Positions 11,086 to 22,130 are shown, numbered from the stretch's first letter. The stretch is DNA of 64,000 nucleotides from Protea cynaroides (GCA_028583415.1 CM053268.1:17103923-17167922); one strand, 5' to 3'. Numbers and translations: made by a program. Notes: generated by a model from the sequence alone, not told the origin.

Positions 11086-12371
11086 TGATGGCAAAGAGGG
11101 TTCAACACCTTCAGATCAATGATCCCTCTTTGCTACAGGATCTTTACATAGCCCAACTCCAAAACAGATTTAATAATCAATAGAGAAATCAACTTATCTA
11201 AAAAATCCAACCATTGAAAACACTTGAAATTGAAATGAGACCCTCTTAACTTCAATTATGAACACTAGCAGAAATTTGGAGTCGATCGAAGGAGAACTGA
11301 AACAACTACAGATTCTGCAAGGTTGCTGTTCAGGTTACCGCCCAGATCTGGAGAAGTTTTCTGAAAATTTTGATGATGTTTAGCACCAAATCAGCAAAGA
11401 TCTGGTAGTCTTCTAACAGAATAATTGTCGCCAATGGGTATGAAGAACAGCCAATAACATGAGCAGAGAACAAACAATAAGAAAACAAACTGTTGGTTGA
11501 GTCTCACAACCGAAGGAGACTCAACCAGAAATCAAAGTTTAACTTTTCTTTTCTGGTCTAAATCTGCCCCAGCCTTCTTTTACTTCTTACTTATATAATT
11601 TGTAAGATTACAAAATAATAGGAAATCCTAACTAAAACAGAAACTTCCTTTTTAGAGAATAGGAAAGTTTCCAAAATAGAAAATAGGAAAGTTTCTAAAC
11701 ACTTTTAGGAAACTAAATTTAAGAAAGTTCTTAATTTCCAAACAATTAAAGCGGATTCATTCCCTGACTCAAAGGCTACAAGCCTAGAGCTTGAAGTGCG
11801 CTCCAAAACATAGGCTGAAACAACAAAAATAAAGCATCGGGTCCGGAAAGAAGACCGCACAGCACAACAAACCGCTAAACCATGTGCGTGATTGCTCGCC
11901 TATCATGAGCTTGACTTGTGCTCTAAGACCCCCACCGGCCCTGGCTATTTGAGCTCTGCTTTATTGCTTCTCCCCCGCCTCTCTTCTAGCACCGTGCTTT
12001 TCCTTCCCCGCTTGCCTGTTTGGGGCGATAAAGACGATCAACATTTCTCTCGTTACCATGTCAGCCTGACTTCTTTCTACGGCTAGCTTCCCTGACCCAC
12101 CACCCGACCTTGACCCGGCTTCTGGCCTCACCACTCTTTAATCAAGGAGAGGCGAGACTTCGCAAACTGGGACTAAATAACTAACACTATATTTTAGGAA
12201 AGAAATAAAAAAAGAATGAAAAATCTACTGCTGGTACTGTTCACGTGAACAGTACCGTGAACACTGTTCACGTGAACAGTGGGGGTGATTGGTCAGCCAA
12301 TTGGGCCTGGCCCAATTTTGGGAGATTCTTTCTTCTTTCGGCCCCTTCTGGAGTAGACTTGGACTGCATCA
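11086..12371 (-). mobile_element. Solo LTR, relative of the LTR at 2522-3472
   Basis: 1286 bp starting TGATGGCAAAG and ending GGACTGCATCA on the plus strand, the same termini as the LTR at 2522-3472. A perfect 5-bp target duplication CAGAA lies at 11081-11085 and 12372-12376. It keeps the stem-loop (11495-11526) but carries about 0.4 kb of extra sequence at 11740-12350 with GTTCACGTGAAC repeats. No internal region or primer site adjoins it, so it is a recombined solo LTR inside the non-coding LTR element. Confidence 0.88.
12240..12281. repeat. GTTCACGTGAACAGT repeats
   Basis: TTCACGTGAACAGT occurs twice within 40 bp. Each copy contains the palindrome GTTCACGTGAAC with a CACGTG (G-box) core. 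Confidence 0.7.
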
Positions 12372-13321
12372 CAGAAATAAAGATTTCTTTTTCAACCTTC
12401 GTTGGAGACCATTCACGAACAAAAAGCAAGAGGCGGTAAACCAGATTGGATTGGGGAGGGAGAACTCACTCAATCAAAGATCTTTCAAGATGGGATTTGA
12501 AGATAAGGATCGCAACTCATATGCCTCTTGATACCACGAAGAAACACAAGGATCAGCCAACCAGAAAATTAGATTTAAGGACTGAAACTGATTCTAGCGG
12601 TAAGAGATGGAAGAGGTAAGATCCAGGTTTCAAACTCTCTAAAGAAGGGATTATAGGGGGTGAAAATAAAAGGGTCCAATCGCCCTTAGGGATCATCCCC
12701 AAAGTTTCAGGGTGAAAAGAGGAGAGATGGGGGAGATCTAACCAGAAATCGTGGGCTGGAGTCACCGCCCAAAACAGGGGAGGAATAAGGAAGAAGAAGA
12801 AAATGGAGGAGAAAGATGGAAGGAGGAGAGAGACTAGCAGAAAACTAGTAAAAAACAGGGCATTGCCAGCAAGTTCTAGGAATAAGCGTTGGAAACCTAA
12901 ATAATAAGAATAGATCTAAACCAGATCTTATCCTGTATAAGATAGAGTTGGGATAATAGATAGGACATAAAACGAAGCTACAGCAGTTGAACCAGTGAGA
13001 AGCTGATTCGGCAACAATAACAGGTCCAATGAGAATCCAAAACAGATTACCAGATTAGAACGGATTCAACCCAGTTTTAATCCAACAATTAGATTAAGGC
13101 CATGAATAGAAACATTAGGAAATACAGTAATCAAATTCAGATGCATGAACAGAGAGTCAGAAACCCAATCGGAGAGTAAACAGTATGAAGAAAGCACAAG
13201 AACCACATCCGTAAACGATATGCAAACAAATCACAGTAAATAAAAAGAAAGGAAGATACAAGATGCAGCAATTGCAGCAATGGTAGCTGCACACCAGGAC
13301 GAAGAGCTTTAAACGGCACCT

Positions 13322-13333
13322 GCTCTGATACCA
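13322..13333 (-). promoter_or_regulatory. Primer binding site (initiator Met tRNA)
   Basis: TGGTATCAGAGC on the minus strand, abutting the 5' LTR. Confidence 0.85.
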
Positions 13334-13652
13334 TGTAACAGTTTACAATAAAAACAGTAAGACGAAAAGAATAAAAGAGGGAGATTCAATTCTTAGAAGA
13401 AAAAGAACTGAGGAGATACCTCCTCTTCCTGTGGTTCTTTTATTTATAATCAAAGAGGAGAAACAATAATTCAGGAAACTTTCCTAATTACAATCATAAG
13501 CTAATTAGGAAAGTAAATCTAGACAACTTAGAAAATAAATCCAAACAATAAAGGGGACCTATAATAACCAATTTAAATAAATCATAAATAACAAGGTGGG
13601 ATCAGTGGGGCCCATGTGCACATAGCGGCACATGGTATCGCTAGCGCAAACA
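13334..13652 (-). repeat. 5' LTR of the non-coding LTR element
   Basis: Begins TGTAACAG directly after the primer binding site and ends CGCAAACA. TTTATTTATAATC gives a TATA-like box on the minus strand. Confidence 0.87.
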
Positions 13653-14248
13653 AACACCAAAACTGTTGGGCAATGAGATATCCATAACCTGTAGTAATGC
13701 ACTGCACCCATTAATTGTTTCAATAAGTAGTGTCTTTTTTTCGATCAAAGCTTCATTTAGTGTCATTCAACGAAAAAGAGAGGCTGAGGGACAGCTAGGA
13801 AAGTTACCATTGGTTTAGTTGGTTTAGTCCTACATCAAGAATTTTCTGGAATGGAGCAGAAGTCAAGTGTTTTAAAGAGGGAAGTTGTGTCAACCTTTAG
13901 ACTTGGGAGGCATGATTATGGAAGCGTGCTCTATTTGGGTGACTTACGTCCCTCATCACTCTTGGCCATTGGCCATACAGTTTGGATATTATGTGACATA
14001 CGTCACTAATTTCCAGCTGTCAATGTACAAGGATTGGGATTAACTATCCTCTTTTTTTTTTTTTTTTTTGGTAGTAAGAATACAGGAATACAGGAACATA
14101 AGTTATATGCGTTTAATCGACGAACTCAGCTGTATGAAATTTTTTCCATTCCCTTTAAGCTGATACGGAAACATGAATTGTACGAAAATAAAACGGTACA
14201 AAATAAATACTCTATAAAATACGTGCATTAACTAACTATGGTCTAGAT

Positions 14249-14481
14249 AGGACAACATTATCTTCCATTAGACGTCCGGCAATTTGTTGGCAGACGTCTG
14301 AGTAGTTGGCAGAGGTCTGACACATCATCTAACTGAATAAGGAAATCTAAGTTGCTCTTGGGAAGTCTAGTAGAAGTCTGATGGATCATCTGACATATTG
14401 TCTCAATGAATACCTCCAGTTACTGAGACCAAAGTTCTCAGGCTCCTTGTCCAGAAATCTGATTCTGCATATACTGTAACT
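14249..14481. other. Unassigned intronic sequence, possible copia LTR part
   Basis: Contains GACGTCTG-like short repeats. Together with 15062-15899 and 17584-17960 it may be one old LTR: the stretch rejoined across the 15903-17580 element (AGTGGATGTAGGC...ACCACTATAAATTG) resembles the R/U5 end of plant copia LTRs. Its ends were not found. Confidence 0.3.
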
Positions 14482-15053
14482 CATAGTTGTCATGCCGTCT
14501 AGGCGTCCGGGTGGTAAATTATGGCCTATGCGGCTAGGCGCCTTGTCGGTGTTCAAAAGGTGATCGCCTAGGTCTTCTGAGCATTGCCTAGGCGTTACCT
14601 TGGGTGCCTTGGACGCCCTGAAGGCCTGAGCGGTCACCTTGTTGCAGTTGTGCATATAAATCATTAATTAAACAAAAAATTTCATTTATCTCCCTTAAGG
14701 TTTCCGCTTACCCGCATTTCAACCCTCCCCCATTATCGGCCACACGCCTAGGCCATAAAATACCACCCGGATGCTACTATGATGTTTTAACTTCTTAGTT
14801 TATTGATTTGCGTTTTTTTGTTTTTTTTAAAATATGTTTCTTTACGTCCTATTCTTTATTCATTACTTGTTGGTTTTCTCATATTAATTAGGTTATGTCT
14901 TAAATGTTTATTATTTATGTAGAATACTGCATATATATAAACATTAATATAGTATTAATATTTTAGAAATAAAAAAATACACCGGGAATGGGCGCCTAGG
15001 CACCTCGAATGGCCTCTCACGCCTTGAGTCGCCTTTTCGCCTTGACAACTATG
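14482..15053. mobile_element. 572-bp hAT-like element, same family as 6217-6318
   Basis: The ends are CATAGTTGTCATGCCG and GGCG(A)AAAGGCG-type sequence closing CGCCTTGACAACTATG. A perfect 8-bp duplication CTGTAACT lies at 14474-14481 and 15054-15061. Both ends are filled with CTAGGCGCC/GCCTAGGCG-like motifs around an AT-rich core. It has no coding capacity. Confidence 0.9.
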
Positions 15054-15397
15054 CTGTAACTTGTTGGGCATTTTAGAAGACCTTCTGTTCATATTTGGAA
15101 CAAGGTCAAAACATGAAAGTTGTAGCCCTTTAATTTAGCTTTTACAACACATCAAGAATTAAGACAACCCGAGTTCAGATGAATGAGATATGGTCAATTT
15201 ACTGAAGCATATACAAACTGAGTTTAGTGGTCAGATATTTGAGAGAATTCCCTAGACGTCTAACCCTTTGTCTGGCTTTTCAACCAAACGATTAAACCTC
15301 TGCTTTAGACATCTGAAGGGCGGAAAAATTGTCCATTATTTGACCATTTTCTAGCCCTTCGGAATTTCCAACAGCTAGTTTTTTTAGGTGTTTTCTA

Positions 15398-15402
<5 letters not shown>

Positions 15403-15448
<46 letters not shown>
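15403..15448. repeat. (AT)n microsatellite
   Basis: About 23 uninterrupted AT units. Confidence 0.95.
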
Positions 15449-15450
<2 letters not shown>

Positions 15451-15902
15451 GACTTGGGAAAGAGTTAGTAAGACTCCTTGGGACCTTAGTGGAGATCGTT
15501 TAGGAGAGGCTTGAAAAACTTCTAAAGGAAAAAAATGAAAATCAAGTAGAAGTTTCGGGTAAGAGCACTTGGGAGTCGTATAGGAGCTTCAAATGTATTA
15601 TCAACTTACACAAGAGGGTTTTTTTTTTGGTAACTGTGCTTCATTGTATATTCACCTAGAAAAGCCATGCGATGTACTTACTCTTCATTGACGAAGAGTG
15701 TTGGGGTTTGAGACCCCAAGTTGGATCACAATGGTGACTAAGGTTTTGGTTCGAGAGTAAGCCAACAAAACTCGAGTTAGAATGGTGAACCCGAAAAACC
15801 ATTGGGGTTGGTTATGAGCCCGTTAAAAACTTGTTAAGGGTTTGGTCTCTACCCTTGAAGGAAAGATCCAGATAGTGGAACGCCAAGACGAGTGAAGTCT
15901 TA

Positions 15903-17580
15903 AGCTTAGTTTGGATCCATTTTTATTTTTGTTTTTATTTCAATTTTTGTTTTTAAAAGGATTTGGTTTTATTTTTGGGTGCTATTTATGAGAAACAAAC
16001 AAAAAAAAAGGCCAAAAATCAGAAAGAGGTTCTTTCTGATTTTTGGCCACAAGCTCTTTTTTAGTTGTTTTTGCGCATACATGTAATGAGCATGTGTTTT
16101 TAATAGGGGTAAAACTGTAAAATTAATATTTATTAAAATATTTCATCAAACCCATACTTGTCTGCAGGAAATTCTCCTCTTTCCTCATCGTCTCCAACTG
16201 TCACATTTCCCTGAAATGAGATAACTTGGAAGACGATGATGAAGACGAAGACTTCTCACTAGACCGAGGAGCGGCTGATCTGAGAAGATATTCAACAAAA
16301 ATTTTGTGGATTTCTTCTAGAGAAGCGATTTTCGAATGTCTATGAGCAGTGAATGAAGGGGTTTCTGTTGAAGAGGAGGGAGAAACCCTTTCACGTTGCT
16401 GAACTACGAAGAGAATGAAGGAGTCGAAGGAGATAAGGTAATGTCCATGTTTAACAAATGTGGGATGCTGTGGGAGTCACTGCATATAGAGAGAGAGAGA
16501 TAGCAGAAGAGGGCTGTGAGATGGAGCAGAGAAAATCGCTAGAACGCACGTTCCCAAACAAAGAAATAGGAATAACAAAGATAAGGGTGAACTTTGAGCA
16601 AATTGAAAGCAGATACAGTTACGAACGCAGAAGAAACTGAAAAGGGTGAAGAAAATGGCAATAATTTATATTGAATCTGGTTGTTGAGGTCCTTTAGGAC
16701 GCCCACACAAATAAGAAGCCTACAGAAATACACCATGTGAACCTGTGAGCTTTTTAGATTCTCAATAAATAAAGCTTCACCCAAGACAATGATATACTTA
16801 AACAAAGCAATTTTTAACCCATCATACAGACTAAAGAGTGATGTTTTTGTCAAATGGCGGGGGTGTAGGAGGGAGAAGAGAGTGGGGGAGGGGGTGCGGC
16901 AGTGCGGGAGAGAAAGAGAGATAAGAGTACGGGAGGGGGTGTAGGAGCGACCAGAGGGTGGGGGAAGGGGGGGTGGAGAGGACAGGAGAGGGAGAGATGC
17001 AAAGGTCGCAAACAGCCATTAGGGGAGACAGGAGCACTGACGGGAGCAGTATAAGGTAGGGCAATGTCCATGTTGTAGGCACATCCTTGATCAATCATTG
17101 CTTGAGCAAGTGTAGAAAAGCATATATGGTCGCCCCATGTAACAAGGCTCTGCCAAGTACAAAGAAACAGAGAGAGAAAAGGATCACAAGAAAAATGAAT
17201 ATTAACTTCTGAATATACATTTGAAGACACTAAAAACAGAGTTAGATGGTTGAAATGCATTTTATTTCCCCGTTTTATGTTATTTATTATTTTTTTTGTT
17301 TTGATTAGTTTTTTAAAATCATCTCATTCCCAATTGGTGTATTTTGGAGTGGGTCTATGTTGATTAAGTCCATTTTTATGGTATGTAATAGATGGATCTA
17401 TTTATTAAAGGTTATAAAAATTATTTTGAACATAGATATACCAAATGTATTTCTCATTCTACAATCTATTTTTGATTGTAGCTACCAAACAACATTTTAT
17501 TTTTTATCAAAAATGATTTTCAAAAATGATTTTTGATAAATAGATAAAAAACAGAAATAAAAATGGATCCAAACTAAGCC
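15903..17580. mobile_element. PIF/Harbinger-like non-autonomous element, 1.68 kb
   Basis: The ends are AGCTTAGTTTGGATCCATTT and, reverse complemented, GGCTTAGTTTGGATCCATTT. TTA is duplicated at 15900-15902 and 17581-17583. The 3-bp TWA duplication and the G-rich ...TTTGGATCC terminus fit Tourist/PIF-Harbinger elements. It contains a 39-bp hairpin (16010-16048), a second imperfect hairpin (about 17497-17540) and a 1.1-kb GC-richer centre that may be captured host sequence. There is no transposase. Confidence 0.82.
16010..16048. repeat. Perfect hairpin, 18-bp arms, 3-base loop
   Basis: GGCCAAAAATCAGAAAGA, then GGT, then the exact reverse complement. Confidence 0.95.
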
Positions 17581-17967
17581 TTAGTAGTGGATGTAGGCAG
17601 GAAGCCTAACCACTATAAATTGCCATGTCTTATCTTGTTTATTTACTTGCAAATATTTTCCTCAACTTCCTTGCTTGTTGATTGCTTATGATCATTTAAC
17701 CTTTGGTATATTTTAATATGCCTCTACCAGTCTACCTTGATGCGAACACCTTTGTGACCAATGAACACCATTAGGATTCAAGTAGAGATGAAGTGGGATT
17801 AAGCTTTTTATTTGGGGCATTTCTATCGTGCAACCCAATTTATCCCCCTCTTGGGGTTGCCACCAATCCCATGGATAGGATTATCAACAAAGCTTCAATG
17901 TCCCAAAACATTAGGAAACCCTTCCGTCCATTCTTCCTTGAAATACATGAAATGTTGGGGGTCCAAC

Positions 17968-18139
17968 CAAGGTTCGATACCTCAGTTTCGAGACCAGATT
18001 CGACCACCCTCGAAACCAAGTTGGCCCAATTTTCGACCGAAACTAGGTCTGTAGGTCAAAATATGGGATTTTTCCAGGGTTAATTTGAACCCTAGGTTTC
18101 GGATTTGACCACTGGTTTCGACCGAGATTTAGAACTATG
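17968..18139. mobile_element. 172-bp hAT-like MITE
   Basis: The ends are CAAGGTTCGATACCTC and, reverse complemented, CATAGTTCTAAATCTCGG. The flanks are GGTCCAAC (17960-17967) and GGTACAAC (18140-18147), an 8-bp duplication with one mismatch. The interior is built of GTTTCGACC/TTTCGA motifs. Confidence 0.75.
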
Positions 18140-18147
18140 GGTACAAC

Positions 18148-20690
18148 CTGCTTTCGACAAGAACTAAAGTGGAAAGCAAGGAACTTCCCTATATGGGCAG
18201 ATATAGGTTCAACAAACCAAACACATTCTTTGATGGGATTTCATATATTCCAGCAACATATATCATATCATTCTAGAATTCTGTAAAGTGGATCCAAATC
18301 ACCAAAGGATAGGGTTTAGAATTCCAGCATGAAAACCAGAACCATAATGAAGGTTTAGAAACCAGAATCAAAGAACAGGTTTTAAGAAATCCAGAGTTTA
18401 AAGAGAAATTCAAGAGCCTGCAGGAAATCTGATGGTACAGAAAGTAAGGTCAATTGCTCAGATTGGTTGGGAGAATATGACTGCAAAACTTAGAGCGAAT
18501 CCAACAGACATTTTGGAGTTCTGGAATTATCCTATTGGAATATGGAAAACTGGAGAACAGAAAATTTGTTGGCAAGATGACTTTTATTTGAATCAGATAT
18601 TTAAGGCAAAGAATATTAAAGCGGAAACAGCATAACAGATCAAGATATTAATATTAAAAATTGGAGTGAAGAAAGAGATGAATTAGCATGTGCTGATGAG
18701 AAGTTATGTACTGACCTGATACGATTGATAAAAGAAATAACAAATAAATAAGAGGGAGGGTAGGAGGAGGGATATGACCTGGGAATCATGACCAAAGGAC
18801 TCAATTGGAATCACGAACAGAGGTCTCAATTGGAATCACCAAAACAGGACCGGAACGGAATCACCACGGTACCAAGTTCTGAAACTCCACAGAATGGAAG
18901 AAGGCTGAAGCTAAATCTCAATAACTCAAACACATGTCGGAGGCTATGCCTCATACAATGTATTTATAATTGGCTAAGCCTTAAGCATGATTGGCAGAAT
19001 AAGACTAGAAAAAGGGCAAAAAAAAAAAAAAAAAAAACAGAGAAAAGTTAGGAAACTCCGTATGTGGCTTCTGCTATTAGAGTGATCTGGACAGACTTTG
19101 ACACTAATTAAAAGAAACCAAACAGACTGGAAATTATATAAAGTGCCCCAGCATGATTAAACAACTAAACATACAACTTAAAATGACCCAATTACTGAAC
19201 CAGTGGTTCAGTTGAACTAAAAATTGGTTCATATTTAAGAAATCGCAGGCCACAAAAGAGGCTGATTTCAAACAGCCGCTGGTCTTCTCCTCCTCCTTGG
19301 AACAGAAATCTGCATTATTTTGGCACCTCAGTATATGTGTGCTAGTATGAAATCCAAATTACACAGTGCCCAATCCCAATTAAAGCTTCTAGATGAAGTT
19401 TTATTCCCAAGGATGAAAAGAATAAGAGTGTTTGATGTGAGAGTCTAGTTATATTTCTACTTCTATTTTCATGACCATGCCATGTTTACCTCTACAATAA
19501 GATGTTTCTTAATAACGTATTTTGGAAGATCATAATCTCCCTAGGCTAAGGATTCTCATAAAGAGATAAATAACTATTATACATACCAGAAGAAGAGAAG
19601 GATGTGGAAGCTACTTCGCCATGTCTACCTCATGTGCAAGGGAACAACCGAACAAAGAATCAGTTGCCCTACTTAAGCTTTTGGAGGTTTGGAATAGTTT
19701 CCTAACTTTCTTTGTTCAGTCAAGAAGGGTATGGTAGTCTTGAAATGACTTTGGCAGGTAGTACAATTCTAGTAGAGAGAGAAGCTCCTGAGCAGGAATA
19801 TCCTTATAGCCACATTCTAGACCTTAAGGAAGGAATGGAATGCTAGATGTTTTCAGGACCTGGGTAGAACCACACACATACTGTTCAGAGGATTCATGTA
19901 CAAGGGGCATGTTGACCATCTACAGCTCCAATTTTGAAGGGATCCCCTTTAACCTTGAGACTGTCAGGCCATTGTTATTGCTCTCAAACACTGCTCAAGC
20001 TAGTCACCATTATAGTCCTCCACCCCTCTAAATGATTTTTTCAAGCTAAATTTTGGCAGTTCGTCCTCAGCTATCTAGGTAAGCCAAGAATTGATACTGT
20101 ATTCGGAAATAATGGCATTCTGTGATGGCTTTAGGGTCCAGGCAGGACAGTGATTCCACTAGAGTTAAATCAGTTTCTCCAATTTCAGTCCCAGAATCAC
20201 TCAAAATTACAGCTTTCATTAGTTTGTGGTTTAGGAAGACTTCTATTTTCATTGGATGATGCAAGAGGAGGCAGAGGAGATTCCAGGCTTCTTCAATGAA
20301 TGAAGTCCAGGGGCAGCAATGACGCAGAGAAGAGCTTCCAAAACAACCAAAGGTAAGGCCTGGTGTTTGTTGCCAGTCAATTGTTCCTATTTAACCATAG
20401 CCCGTTTATCTGTTTTGGTTCAGCTAATCATCAAAAACTAGGAAACATAATATTTGGAAAAACAAAAACAAAAATTTTATGTGAATAACAAACAGATCAA
20501 AACCCCTAGAGCACCAATAGTTTTCAAAAGAGTCAGTCATGCATCATAAAGTTCTATTAAACTAAAAAAGTAAAATAATTAAAATATATATAAAACAAAA
20601 TAAAATAAAAACTTAATTCTAAAGCCCAAATCATCACCAGAACCCCAATCTAACTGAACAATAAGGTCATAAAATCTCAGAAGCACAATA
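18148..20690. other. Unassigned proximal intron 1 sequence
   Basis: No exon or element boundary was resolved. About 18770-19250, with a TATTTATAAT box and A-run at 19018-19036, looks like LTR sequence but lacks identifiable ends. ORFs here are short and resemble nothing I recognise. Confidence 0.35.
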
Positions 20691-20697
20691 AACTGAC

Positions 20698-21244
20698 CTG
20701 AATTCCGAACCCAACTCGGGGGCTCATACTCAGCAAACGAAACAAACCCATCACGATTCTTATCATGAACTTCCATATCCCTCTCAGTCCTATGCATCAC
20801 ATCCCTCTCCGACTGCTGCAAATTCCACTCCGTCAACTCGCTTTCCGTCACAAACCCATCAACCGGGTGGACATCAATCTTCGGAAACAGCAATACCAAC
20901 CTATTAGTAAGGTTGAATCGTTCCTCATCGTTCACGTAATCCTCTGCGTTGACAAAATCTTCCCATTCTGGTTGAGCTTCAGCTCCTGGGGCTTCTTCTA
21001 GGAATTCCTTGTGGGTGTGCTCGAAATACCTCTTTTCCCATTCTTTGTCCTCTCGGCGACGTTCTATATCTGCTATTAGAGGGTCGAATACGACGGGTTC
21101 GTGGTGTTGCTTGTCGAAGCTGAAGGTTGAGCGGAGCTTCAGGCGGCGATGGCTGCTGTTTTTGGGTCCTTTGGGAGAGTGAGAGATGAGGAAGAGTAGT
21201 AGCAGAGCTACGGCAACGTAGATGATCACTGAAGCTTTACCCAT
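20698..21244 (-). CDS. Calumenin/reticulocalbin-like EF-hand protein, exon 1
   Basis: First coding exon of a plant calcium-binding protein of the calumenin/reticulocalbin type, which normally works in the secretory pathway. The start is the ATG at 21244-21242. Residues 5-22 form one hydrophobic segment, a signal anchor or signal peptide, followed by a basic and then an acidic region. An EF-hand-like loop sits near residues 124-136; it is slightly irregular (about one residue long). A canonical 12-residue loop lies at 161-172 (D-K-N-R-D-G...E). The exon ends CAG at 20698 with a GTCAG donor, after codon 182 plus one base. Joined to exon 2 the split codon gives Asp and the reading continues in the family pattern (...RNSDNTSLGYDMGWW). 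The closest family I recall is the Arabidopsis protein often listed as At4g27790. Identification rests on recalled family sequence, not a search. Confidence 0.9.
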
Positions 21245-21640
21245 TATCCCTTAACCCTTCCTCTTCCTCTGATGAATCTTCAAAAGCTGTTCTTTAGCCA
21301 GAGAGAGAGAGAGAGATCTGCTATTGACGTTTTGGACTAGAAATCAAATCAAAATCCAAGTAGAATTCAGTTTTCTGACAAACAGCTGGTGATGATGCAT
21401 GAAGGCATGTACAGATCTGATTCTGTATTAAAGACTTCTCCTCGTTGCAATTAAATAAACTAGACTAGAGAACCATATCGACAACTATAAACCCTATTCT
21501 GTTGCCTCCATAATCTTAGATTTGTGATCTGCCTGATCGGTGTAAGTTCTAACTATGTTGAAGCGAAGAACATGGTATACAGTAGGGGTACAGAGGTTCT
21601 AATCTAATCATCATCCCATCCAGTGTATACGTATTGATGC
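21245..21640 (-). promoter_or_regulatory. 5' UTR and proximal promoter region of the EF-hand gene
   Basis: Sequence directly upstream of the ATG. It includes a short (GA)n run at about 21300-21315, which would lie in the 5' leader. I see no clear TATA box, so the transcription start cannot be placed. This is inferred from position only. Confidence 0.4.
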
Positions 21641-22130
21641 TGAGGAATTTTTAAGCCGCCGAGTCAGGGTGCAAGTTGGGCCCTATCGCCCTGGCCGGCT
21701 TGCCTTGGGCCCAAACAAAGCCTAAGCTAAGATATCCTGACCCTAAGGGCGGATAAAGGTTCTAAATTTCCAACCTGAATTAGAACAGAGTCTGACTAGG
21801 GTTGAGAACTTGAGCTCAGTATAACTCAGTCCAATCCAATCCAATCCTGTTTTCGTTTTTTATTTCTTCCTCCTCTTCTTGATCTTTCTATTTCTTCCTT
21901 TACTCCCAGGCCTGACCCAACACTTGTATCTCCCTTTCATGGCCAGGGTATATTAGGGTCAGCCTGCCTGACCTTGAGGATGGGTCAAGGACTAACTAAG
22001 GGTTGGATTTGCAGGCCCTGAGTTAAGCCGGACCAGACCAGGACCCAATTTAAGTGGACTCAAGATTTTAGGGTTTAAAAAACCTGACCCAATTAAAGCT
22101 GTTGTAACCCTATCACTGATTATAAATAAA
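21641..22130. repeat. GGCCCTGACC-rich degenerate repeat upstream of the gene
   Basis: Iterated GGCCAGGG/CCTGACCC-like motifs, a composition often seen in plant non-autonomous elements. TAGGGGTACA at 21583 and TGTAACCCTA near 22105 could be termini, but no matching target duplication was found. Confidence 0.3.

Larger units (their letters stand above)
9604..13652 (-). mobile_element. Large non-coding LTR element (LARD/TRIM-like)
   Basis: Two 317-319-bp LTRs (9604-9920 and 13334-13652) run TGTTA...TAACA on the minus strand. A perfect initiator-Met primer site (13322-13333) abuts one and a purine tract (CCCCCTCTCA at 9921-9930 on plus) abuts the other. The target duplication is AACAT/AACAC with one mismatch. 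The internal region has no gag or pol. It is interrupted by the solo LTR at 11086-12371; without that insertion the element is about 2.76 kb. Confidence 0.87.
9149..14240. mobile_element. hAT-like element split by an LTR element
   Basis: The outer ends are CATAGGTAGTTAATACGG at 9149 and, reverse complemented from 14240, CATAGTTAGTTAATGCACG. The flanks are GTCTAGAC (9141-9148) and GTCTAGAT (14241-14248), an 8-bp duplication with one mismatch. Removing the LTR insertion at 9604-13652 leaves about 1.04 kb with AACGGTAC/TACGG-type motifs near both ends. It contains a (CT)n run at 9431-9461 and a poly-T run near 14050. Confidence 0.75.
4489..20697 (-). other. Intron 1 of the calumenin-like gene, ~16.2 kb
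   Basis: Bounded by a GTCAG donor at 20697 and a CCAG acceptor at 4489. It contains a dead LINE, several hAT-like elements, a large non-coding LTR element with a nested solo LTR, a Harbinger-like element and microsatellites. Recognised transposons fill more than half of it. The rest (for example 7795-9140 and 18148-20690) has no feature I can name. Confidence 0.8.

Noticed and set aside
12289..12531. Open frames across the solo LTR right end
   Set aside because: They run through the LTR terminus and target duplication and show no domain.
16831..17260. Overlapping Pro/Ser-rich minus frames
   Set aside because: The C-terminal parts translate a GGGAG-rich stretch. Only the short acceptor-led segments were kept, as a finding rather than as genes.
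21583..22110. hAT-like element bounded by TAGGGGTACA and TGTAACCCTA
   Set aside because: Termini are suggestive but the 8-bp flanks (GTATACAG, TCACTGAT) do not match.
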